Positions 32,505 through 40,699 of a stretch of DNA of 64,000 nt are shown piece after piece; positions within the stretch are counted from its first letter, which is position 1; the number at the start of each line of letters is the position of its first letter. The translations under genes and the position numbers were made by a program. The notes under the pieces were generated by a model. It made no database searches. It worked only from the letters and a program-made list of their open reading frames with translations, and was not told where the DNA came from. Source of the DNA: Cladophialophora immunda (taxonomy: Eukaryota > Ascomycota > Eurotiomycetes > Chaetothyriales > Herpotrichiellaceae); contig NW_015622543.1 in the NCBI RefSeq assembly GCF_000835495.1, positions 1,962,685-2,026,684 of the forward strand, given 5' to 3'.

Positions 32505-34202
32505 ATGAATGAGGGAGCCCTGCCACTATTCAGTACTCCGGAAGCAGCAAGCGGTATGCACGCCCAGCAAGCCAAAACTAAAATGCGTGGGGTTCCAACA
32601 GAAGACCAGATCACCAGGCCTACCGTCGTGGAGCTTAAGCCTGAAGATGGATACTGTGGCCTCGCTCAATTCGACTCTGAAGGTGTCAAGCTTATAGCTC
32701 AGCTTGAGCAGGTCCAACCCACAGAATACGGCCATGAAGACATTTACTTAGTCCAGTTCAAAGTGGATTTGATGAGTTCTGTTGCGCAGCGGAAGAGGAT
32801 ACAGGCAGCAGATTTCGATATCAAGATCTCACCGCTCCCCGAGCACGGTGAACAAACTCCACAAGAACAAAAGCCAACGACGCCGGATCAGGACCCTCAG
32901 ATTGTGGTCGTTTCACCCGAAATCCAGCTTTGGAACGTGTCCGAGCGAGAAATCAGTGTCGAGGCGCGGAAGAGCTTGTTACTGTCCGCGAATGCCACCA
33001 CTTTTGCAGGAGCGAGTATTGGGGCGGAAAACACTGCTCGAGAGCTCACTAAATTTGACGGTGTCGTTACCATCCATGGGGTAATCAAGAACGGTAAAGA
33101 CACGGCGTGCTGGCGCATTCGAGAAGACTCTGCTTCCAAGAGCGGCGTGCCGCAGAGCCTCAGGCTCGTCGCAGGGGTGAGAGCGAAGGCCGGTTTCCAG
33201 ATCCAAGTGCTGCGGCTCGAAGCTCATGTCCGGGAGAGAAAACGTTTCTGGAAACTGCGCATCCTGTCAGCGCGGTCCACCGCCATCGTGCAAATTAACC
33301 CCTTGGATAAACTTCTCGCGCAAATCCTCCATGCCACCACCGAAAGAGCTAAACAACTGCTCGCAAAGACAACGTCGGTTGCCACTCAAGCCCGCTCTGC
33401 CTTGAAGGAGTTGCATGAGAAAGCCGACAGCACAATTAAAGAACTCGAGGCGAACGATCTCGCAAACCATGGGCAACATGTTGAAGGTGCCCTGCGGCTT
33501 GTGGAGGATATTGCGAATGCCTGCCAAGGGTGGCGCAACCCACTCAATGATGGGCGGCTCAAGAAAGATGAAGTGGTTTTTGACGCCCTGACAAAGCGAA
33601 TCATCGAAGCAGAGAGACATCAGGAGAACGAAGAGGCCCAGAGAAATCAAGGGTCTCGAGAGAAGACAAGAGAACAGCTTCAAGACGAGAAAATCAGCGA
33701 GCAGTTGGCATCCACCAAGGAGGACTTGCGACGAATCAAACGGCAAGTCCATTTAACTGAGCTCAAAGGCACGTTAGAGAAACTGAACCGAATGATCGCC
33801 AACGAGAACACTGAGCAAGCTGAAATCAAATCCGCCATGAGGGACGCGGAAGAACTAGCCTCTAGGCTAGATACTGAGCCCGATATTTCATATCAAAGGA
33901 CGCGACAACACTACCGACACTTGATCGAAGGTGATGGTGAATCTTCCTCCGAGTCGGGATCCGCCTCTTCTTCCGACTCCGATTCTAGTTCCGACCTAGG
34001 TGCTGATTCCGACACTGACTACGACAATGTGAATGCGCATCATCATCTTCATGAGCATTATCGTCGTCGTCGCCATGGCCGGCGAAACTCACCTTTGGTG
34101 GTGCCACAGACGAGCACCGTGATCAGCACGAGGAGAAGGATCAAACCGGAGGAGCTAAGGTCATTCTCGGCGGTCGGAGGCTATTCTATCAAGGTGTTGT
34201 AA
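32505..34202 (+). CDS. Uncharacterised coiled-coil protein with acidic/Ser-rich and basic tail
   Basis: Single exon, 565 aa, from the ATG at 32505. I recognise no family. Residues about 40-255 look globular with alternating strands (DIYLVQFKVDLMSSVAQRKR; QIVVVSPEIQLWNVSEREIS; CWRIREDSASKSG). Residues about 265-465 are long, charged and heptad-like (AKQLLAKTTSVATQARSALK; LRRIKRQVHLTELKGTLEKL), predicting coiled coil. After that come a Ser/Asp-rich acidic segment (GESSSESGSASSSDSDSSSD), a His/Arg-rich patch (HHHLHEHYRRRRHGRR) and a short C-terminus. No signal peptide or membrane span. Codon use and length argue for a real gene. Cytoskeletal or scaffold function would be a guess. Confidence 0.7.
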   Translation: MNEGALPLFSTPEAASGMHAQQAKTKMRGVPTEDQITRPTVVELKPEDGYCGLAQFDSEGVKLIAQLEQVQPTEYGHEDIYLVQFKVDLMSSVAQRKRIQAADFDIKISPLPEHGEQTPQEQKPTTPDQDPQIVVVSPEIQLWNVSEREISVEARKSLLLSANATTFAGASIGAENTARELTKFDGVVTIHGVIKNGKDTACWRIREDSASKSGVPQSLRLVAGVRAKAGFQIQVLRLEAHVRERKRFWKLRILSARSTAIVQINPLDKLLAQILHATTERAKQLLAKTTSVATQARSALKELHEKADSTIKELEANDLANHGQHVEGALRLVEDIANACQGWRNPLNDGRLKKDEVVFDALTKRIIEAERHQENEEAQRNQGSREKTREQLQDEKISEQLASTKEDLRRIKRQVHLTELKGTLEKLNRMIANENTEQAEIKSAMRDAEELASRLDTEPDISYQRTRQHYRHLIEGDGESSSESGSASSSDSDSSSDLGADSDTDYDNVNAHHHLHEHYRRRRHGRRNSPLVVPQTSTVISTRRRIKPEELRSFSAVGGYSIKVL

Positions 34203-34560
34203 TTTTGCATATGATGGTCATGTTTGTTCGGAAATTGAGTACACGAATCTCAATGAGTCTTGAATACGTAAAGTCGTTGCCAGGAAATCCGCCTGCGGTT
34301 TTGACTCCAGTCTCACACAAAGCCCCCTTTGCTTACAACCAGCCTTGTGGTAACTTTGCCAGATAAGCATCTCTGATAGTCCGTTTCGAGCCCTGGCGAA
34401 AGGTGGGATCCATACGAGGATGCCCTACGACCTGCTGGATAGGGTCGACTAGACCCCCCCGTTCGACGAGCGACATGAAGGTTTTCAGAGGCGGGGATGA
34501 GCTGATATCCGGAAATCTTGGGAAGGGGTTAATGCGTCCCTAGGCAAGATGAGAAGGAGC
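34203..34560. other. Intergenic region with a short element-like motif at 34,268-34,299
   Basis: About 360 bp without a gene. The stretch GTAAAGTCGTTGCCAGGAAA, followed by TCCGCC, resembles GTAAAGTCGTGGCCGGGAAA, followed by CCCGCC, at 37,555-37,585; see findings. Confidence 0.35.
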
Positions 34561-35440
34561 TCAACTCGGAACCCAAGAGTTGAAGACGTGCCAACAGATA
34601 CGGCAATCTCGAAAGCCCTTCTGGCTTCCTTTCTCACCAAGGATACCAACGGATACCCTGCGTACATCCGATTCCGTCCCTTTTGACAATGCCCGCTGTA
34701 CAAGTTCAGAGTCCTCTGGGGTCACCGACATGGATATTTGACCGGAGAAGGCTGTTGTGTTCACGAACCTGAATGTCACGTGTGACCTTGACATGGTTCT
34801 CTGCACTGGGCGGTATGATGGCTCCTATTCTGTTTAGGAGGTCGCAATCATAAAAGCATGTTGTAAATTACCGGCATTTTCCCCCGTCTCAGCAGCGGTT
34901 GCCAGAATGATTTTTTCCTGCCAATATCTAATAGTAAGTCTGCAGCGCGCTCACCCAATTCGGCGGCAATAAGGACAACATTCCTGTGGTCACCTTTTCA
35001 ACTAGGGGACGCAGCCCAACCAGATCTAGGTAGGTCAATCAATACTGCTATCATCTGTCAAAGCCTTCATGAAAACACCATGGATAACCACGGCCACGTC
35101 AAGCCTCGAAGGGTTTTCCCAAGATGCGACCCGCTCTTTCATCATTTTCTCTACGTTTTATAGCTCTAGTTTCCACTCGCCTCGTCTTGCTCAGAGTAGG
35201 AGCCCCGTCTTTAACCTCGATGCTGCGTCCTCAGCATCCATTAGTTGCGAAAAGTCAAGGTAGGGGGACATCTGTTGCAGTGACTCTCGAGTTGAACAGG
35301 TATCACAGGGGAGGGCTGCTCCGCTCCTGCGCATCGGGATCCACGGTAAAGACCGCGCCTGCTTCGACCCCTTTTCGGCTTCATGGGCGAAAACAGCGCC
35401 CGGCGGGTCGAGGACGTCTGTCAATACAGCCAACGCAGTC
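34561..35440 (-). pseudogene. Decayed histidine phosphatase (phosphoglycerate mutase-like) gene
   Basis: On the minus strand, fragments in different frames follow the order of the fungal histidine-phosphatase C-terminal half. First comes LPCDTCSTRESLQQM with YLDFSQL (about 35,350-35,200), comparable to the usual PCDTGS..DFS text. After a frame change comes WKLEL-stop-NVEKMMKERVASW, then LDVAVVIHGVFMKALTDDS (about 35,160-35,040), which equals the conserved VVTHGGFL..L block with the second catalytic His retained. A diverged tail (about 34,780-34,600) contains TFRFVN and ELVQRALSKG, possibly the C-terminus. The N-terminal RHG motif is not found; the F-box gene ends at 35,496 where it would lie. 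Stops, frame changes and the missing N-terminus argue for a truncated relic. Identification is by motif only. Confidence 0.45.
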
Positions 35441-35495
35441 TAGATTGATGAAATCAAAAGTGTCACCTCCAGCAAGACTTCTTCTACTTTGAGGG

Positions 35496-37138
35496 TCAGG
35501 TCGTCGCGCCCTCTAGAAATTTCTGTTCCATCTGAATCTGCTGTAACGAGATAGGCCGGATGACCGGGCTTGACAGCATTAGATGGTGAATTGCATCGCC
35601 GTGAGACTTGATGGCAGCTTCATCCAGACGTTCATGAACCAAATTGAGTCTGTAACCGTCACACTGATCTATAACGGCTTCCCAAGCCTGGATTAAAGAT
35701 GATTCCATGGTCAATTGCCATGTCCCTCTCCAGGTGATTGTAGCTTCCTGTCGGCCGTGGAACACCCGATACCTGAAGAGCGCCGCCAACCCCTGTCTTC
35801 CGTTCCAAATCTCCATTGTTTCCAGTCGCGGCATCTTGATAGCCGCTGCCGCCGCTGCCTGAAGCATAACTCCAATCTTAGTCGGATCCTCGTCGGGCGT
35901 AAGCAGGTTTGAAGTAAGCACGATCGAGCTTAGATTTGACCACTCCCACGAGGGTTCGATCTCAAAGAAATGGCTGGCATCTACGATGAAAGATGCTGCG
36001 AGATGCTCAAGTTTGAGGCTGGCGAGTGCAACCATCCGACTAACAGCCGGTGTTGGGTTGCGATGAATGTCACATTCGGTCAAGTCAACCCCGAATTGGA
36101 ATCGCTGCATGATCGCGGGATACTGTTGATTGAAGTTCTCGAAGACCACCAGTCTCTTGAGATTCTCGTTGAATCGGGGGATAGACTCGAAAAGGTATTG
36201 GAAATCTAGATAACGAATGCGGATTATTAGCAATGAAGTACCTATATAAAATGAGAGCGAGCATCACATTGGGCAGGTATGCAACAATACTCACGTCTAT
36301 CTGTAAACCTCTGGAGCGAATCCCATTCCCTCCAAGGCTCGTAGTGGACTTCCTGGAGTCTGGGGAAACGGGCGAACATATGGGCAAGCGAGTATGGCTT
36401 CCATCTCCGGCGGTTCTGTTGCCGGAGGAGTAAACTGGTCACGGCCGGGACCGATGGAAGCTGATCCCACCATTGGAGCTCCAACTGCTCGCTATCAAAC
36501 GGTCCCCCCTCCATGATGGAATTAAAAACTTTGTAGATAGCATAGCGAGGCGGCGCGGACTGTCGAAAACCAGCGACCCAGCCGTGTTGAGGATCATTGT
36601 AGGCTTTGTTTGAGATCGGTGGCTCTATACCACCACCACCACCACCACCCAGCATATTTGAAGCGATATCGGGCATAAAGGTCAGATACGGGAACCAATG
36701 TTTGGAGTCACTAGGCGAGTGGATACTAATATCGAGGACCAAGTCGCCGTGAGGGTCCCATGTGCTTAGAATCGAGAACAGATTCTGGAATGCCGTGGTG
36801 ATGGGACAGCCATCTGCATCGTAGATACCGAATGCCTCTTCCATCTCCTCGTCTGTGAGCATTCCATGGACAGGCGCACAGGTGCTGCACCCATAGTCAT
36901 CGAGTTCCAAGCAGAACCAGACGTGGTGGACGAGAGCTCGATTGCGATGAATCATCGAACCAAAATCGACGAGGCGTGATGGCGTCACTTTGATTCGTGC
37001 GAAATTATGTCTCTCGAGCTCTGCCTGCCATTCTCGAGACACGGTGGCCAAGCGACTCAGTGTGCAACCGTCTTGTACCAGAGTTTGTAGAATTTGGGTC
37101 CGGACTTCTTGAGGCAAGCTAACCCATCTTGAAGCCAT
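35496..37138 (-). CDS. F-box domain protein (DUF6546-like, fungal expanded family) (2 exons)
   Basis: Minus-strand exons 37138-36295 and 36205-35496, 517 aa; the 89-bp intron (GTGAGT...ATCTAG) is phase 1. The start is the ATG at 37138 (MASRWVSLPQEVRTQILQTL); upstream codons read as leader. Residues about 5-50 form an F-box (LPQEVRTQILQTL...LATVSREWQAELE), the Skp1-binding segment of SCF ubiquitin ligases. The rest (LPSVPAVTSLLLR; FPRLQEVHYEPWREW; ESIPRFNENLKRLVVFENFN) has the conserved, LRR-like text of a large fungal F-box family rich in Trp/Glu motifs. A poly-Gly run (GGGGGGG) lies at about residues 160-166. The protein would recruit an unknown substrate for ubiquitination. It is the last intact gene before the transposon island, and such families often sit in accessory regions. 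Confidence 0.83.
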
Positions 37139-38144
37139 TGCTTCTTGTCCAGGGATATTAAAAATATTAGCTGATAAACCGAGACTGGTGAAATTTCGGT
37201 CATGGAGCGATGATCCTAGGAGTATGGGCCGGAAAATATCAGAGGGGAGCAGCGTGGGCGATTGTTGCAAAAAAGGAATGAAATTCAGTGTGCGAAGGTT
37301 GAGGGAGTGGTTCCCGTTGTGAAGATGGGACGAGATTTTATAGCAGAAACCCGACCCTCTCGATCTAGGTTCTTCGTCTTCTTGCTTGCGTCCCAACCTG
37401 GTTCAAGGTCCTCGACGAGACTTCTGGATATCTCTCTCTTGCTTTGTATGGTACCCTTATAATGATTGGTCGCACCAGTATTTGACGTTCTTGGATGTGT
37501 TTCGAAGTGGGGCTCGGTTCTAAGCTAATGCCTCAGGCTTCCACTTTTCCACTTGTAAAGTCGTGGCCGGGAAACCCGCCCTTGGGTTAGGCGGTCTAGC
37601 CGTTTCGAGTATAGTCGTAGGCTAGGCGGGCCGCCGCTTTTGACGGCTATAAGAACCTTGTCTCCTATCCCATCTCTCTCCCACTCTCTTCTAACTTATT
37701 TTTTTTCCCTTCTCTTACTTTCCATCGACCCTAACGCACCCTATCGTACTTCACTTCGACACCGCCTGAATTCTCCCCCTTACCGCATTAGGCCCCCTAT
37801 CGTCAATTCTTCTCCTGGCTTCTCTAAAATTAGCCTCGTTACCCGGATTCTTCCCCTACCGTATTAGGCTCCCCTCGATTCTCCTTTCCGGCTTCTTCAA
37901 AACCTACCTCGCCTCTTCAAGTGCGCCTCGATTAGCCTCTTAACCCTCGATCTTCGCGGCTCCTTCTACACTTTCCGAGGAGGATCTGTTTTGGCCTCTT
38001 ATACGCCTAATCCCTCGATAGTAAATTTAAGGTCGCTAGCCGTACGTCGTATAGGCTAGGCTAACTCCACCCGTTATCCACACCTCAACTAGGGTCCTAA
38101 GGATATAGATTTCGGTATCGGTAAATCTCCGTATATCACCTTAC
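37139..38144. other. Boundary region between gene arm and transposon island
   Basis: About 1 kb. The first 400 bp are the F-box gene's leader and promoter. From about 37,555 the text resembles a decayed repeat end (GTAAAGTCGTGGCCGGGAAA), followed by pyrimidine-rich and increasingly TpA-rich sequence with tags such as ATTAGGC. No gene is seen. The last four bases (TTAC, 38,141-38,144) are one copy of the target duplication of the next element. Confidence 0.5.
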
Positions 38145-38847
38145 TGTAATGGGAAAGGTTTGGAGAGGACCTGAGGTGCAAGGCGGACGAGCAAGGTGAT
38201 TGGTCGACTTTTGGCTATACATTGTACAGGCAAACGTTGCCACTCTCTGATTGGCCAGTTCGAGGGTACCACTCTAGCTTGGTGGTCTTTTCTTTTGTCA
38301 TTCGCCTGAGCAGATAGATGTTACGAACCGACCATATGGGAGGCCAAGGAGGAAAGACAAGGAGGAAGGTCGACCGAGGAGAACGTGTCAGACGCCAATG
38401 TCTTGGCAAACATATTGGCATGACCAAGCGGGGCAACAGAGCAACATGCCCAAATAGGCTCAGAAACATGTTGACATGTTTGACATGTTCAACAGAGCAA
38501 CATGTCAAACATATATCCCGAGTGGTATATAGCCGCACTCAGCTACATAGTTCTCCTCGTAGTCAATAACAGTTACACAGAATCGAGTTCCTCACGATCA
38601 TCTGCTATACGTATAGGTCTGCGTACTATACACTTGGTTTCCTGTCTCAGTGACATCGCCCCTCCCTACTATATCACCAAGCGAACCACCTCGGGTTTGC
38701 CTGTGGACACCTCACGTGTCAGATAGCAGCTCGTAACAATAGACAGACAATAACACAATCAATCAACTGCTTTACAAGATGTGAACGCGCCTGTTACCTA
38801 CCGCCGTACGAGTTGGCGCCTATGGCTAGAAGCCTCGCCCCAGTTCA
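38145..38847 (+). repeat. Family-1 Gypsy solo LTR, interrupted by a nested solo LTR
   Basis: Begins TGTAATGGGAAAGG and ends CCCCAGTTCA (TG...CA), flanked by the 4-bp direct repeat TTAC (38,141-38,144 and 38,848-38,851). Removing the nested 420-bp insert and one 5-bp duplication leaves 278 bp, the exact length of the LTRs at 40,361 and 51,522. It is the least mutated copy: where it reads TGG or CCA the others often read TAG or CTA. No internal region follows, so it is a solo LTR left by recombination. Confidence 0.85.
38319..38738 (+). repeat. Family-2 Gypsy solo LTR nested in the family-1 solo LTR
   Basis: 420 bp, TGTTACGAACCGACC...CAGCTCGTAACA, with inverted TGTTACGA/TCGTAACA ends and a perfect 5-bp target duplication ATAGA (38,314-38,318 and 38,739-38,743). 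The same 420-bp sequence in reverse, more mutated, is at 59,849-60,268. The uninterrupted family-1 LTRs lack it, confirming insertion. Confidence 0.88.
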
Positions 38848-38851
38848 TTAC

Positions 38852-39245
38852 GAAGGTGAATCTAAGTGATAGGCTCCCTTCTAGCGCTCATTATAGACCT
38901 ATAAAGACTCTATGTGAGGGTTTAGAAAGAGTTCTGTAACTAGCTAGCTAACCTAGTAATAAGGAGGATAAATCTAAGGAGGGAAAGAAAGAAGGAAGAA
39001 TACTCTCTCTCTCTCTCTTTATATCGTACGCTCTACTATAAGTAGGCTCTGACATAGGTCGGGTCGGCCCGGCGGGTCATGGGTCGGGTCGGGTTTTTGG
39101 GTCGGGTCGGGTTATAGGATTATCCGGCCCGACCCGCTAAGAAACGGGTCGGCTCTAAGGCTAACCTGACCCGACCTAACCTAAAACCCGCTAAGACTTT
39201 ATTTATATACTATAAATAGTAATATATAATAGATAAGTCTACTAT
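38852..39245. repeat. TpA-rich spacer with a (CT)n tract and GGGTC-type tandem/inverted repeats
   Basis: No gene. A CT tract lies at about 39,002-39,018. From about 39,056 to 39,180 repeats of GGGTCGGGTCGGG are followed by opposite-strand CCCGACCC blocks, giving a potential fold-back. It resembles a fragment of a small non-autonomous element, but no complete ends or duplications were identified. Confidence 0.4.
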
Positions 39246-39527
39246 TGTAATGGGAAAGGTTTGGAGAGGACCTGAGATACAAGGCGGGCGAGCGAGGTGA
39301 TTAGTCAGCTTTTGGCTGTACATTGTACAGGCAAACGTTGCCACTCTCTAGTTAGTCAGTTCAAGGGTACCACTTTAGCTTAGTAGTCTTTTCTTTTGTT
39401 ATTCGCCTAGGCAGATAGAGAGGACAACAACAAGACAATCAATTAACTGCTTAACAAGATGTGAACGCGCCTATTACCTACCGCCGTACGAGTTAGCGCC
39501 TATAGCTAGAAGCCTCGCCCTAGTTCA
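39246..39527 (+). repeat. 5' LTR of the plus-strand family-1 element
   Basis: About 282 bp, TGTAATGGGAAAGG...CCCTAGTTCA. Nearly the same as the solo LTR at 38,145 once the nested insert is removed, but with many TGG to TAG and CCA to CTA changes. It is followed at once by the primer-site candidate. Confidence 0.85.
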
Positions 39528-39548
39528 TTAGTGCCTCCGACAAGAACC
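39528..39548 (+). promoter_or_regulatory. Candidate tRNA primer-binding site
   Basis: Directly after the LTR the sequence is TTAGTGCCTCCGACAAGAAC. If the TAG was TGG before RIP, the complement would end in GGCACCA with a T-arm-like GGTTC upstream, as expected for a tRNA 3' end. The equivalent site in the minus copy (about 51,500-51,521) is also mutated. The tRNA species was not identified. Confidence 0.4.
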
Positions 39549-40360
39549 TAATGCTCAATGGGAAAAATACTTACGCATAGGCGTCTCTTTACGAGCGGTA
39601 GGAGAAGATCAAAACTAAAGAAGAAGAAACGATAACATAACTATAATAAACGACTAGACTAACGGAACTGAAGAATTACTTACTTACCTACCTACCTAAC
39701 TAAATCTGGAGAACGCTAGCTATACATATAGAACCGCTACGTAGGGTATACCTTAGGGATTACTAGCTAAGTAAGTCTATCCCGCTATATAGGATGGGTT
39801 ACGTTAGCTATTTATGAAGATAGCTACTCGGGGTGCCCTTTAGAACTACTAACTATATATATTTACTACTACTATATAGGGTAGAAAACTAACGACTTTA
39901 CGACTATTTAAATTACATAGAAGAACTAAGAAAGAGATATATCCCTCGAGGGATAGGGAAAGCGTTTGACCCTAAAAACCCCTAGCTAAGGAGCTTAGGG
40001 GAAGCTAATAAAACATAGAACTATTTAAGGAATAGCGACGATAGATAGAAAGGCTAAGCTTATAGAGGCGGGTAAAGTTAGAGCGCTATCGCTAGAAAGT
40101 AAAGCTATAGTATCGATAGAAATTACTAATAGAGATAAGGAACGAGAAGAGTAAGGGACTTAATAAAGGAGAGAAGAGAAGTTACGAAGATATAACTAAT
40201 AAAACTAATAAAAACACTAAAAAACGTATATAAAAACATAAAAATAACGAAATATCGTCTGTAGGAGGCTCGAATAGTAAAGGAAAGTTAGGACTACTAA
40301 TAATGTTAAGCGTTAGCTCATAAGATCTATTAACGCCGGATTCTATAGTATAGTCACTAT

Positions 40361-40638
40361 TGAACTGGGGCGAGGCTTCTAGCCATAGGCGCCAACTCGT
40401 ACGGCAGTAGGTAATAGGCGCGTTCACATCTTGTCAAGCAGTTGATTGATTATCTTGTTATTTTTCTGTCTACCCAGGCGAATAACAAAAGAAAAGACTA
40501 CTAAGCTAAAGTGGTACCCTCGAACTAACTAATCAGAGAGTGATAACGTTTACCTATACAATATATAGCCAAAAGTTGACTAATCACCTTACTCGCCTAC
40601 CTTACATCTTAGGTCCTCTCTAAACCTTTCCCATTACA
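40361..40638 (-). repeat. 3' LTR of the minus-strand family-1 element
   Basis: 278 bp; on the minus strand it reads TGTAATGGGAAAGG...CCCCAGTTCA. It is bounded on the left by the target duplication CTAT and on the right by a purine-rich tract (40,639-40,650) that reads AATAGGAGGGA on the minus strand, a likely polypurine tract. Confidence 0.87.
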
Positions 40639-40699
40639 TCCCTCCTATTGTCACTCGCTTTCTTAATAACCTCGCTTAAGTCTCCTAACTAGCTTTACT

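Noticed and set aside
38215..38726. Short open frames in the LTR region
   Set aside because: They lie within two nested solo LTRs with exact boundaries and do not resemble proteins.
39246..40638. A 1.4-kb DNA transposon with about 280-bp terminal inverted repeats
   Set aside because: The inverted ends are LTRs of two different, oppositely oriented copies of the same Gypsy family; the text between continues into the plus copy at 51,800, and a CTAT duplication flanks the minus copy.
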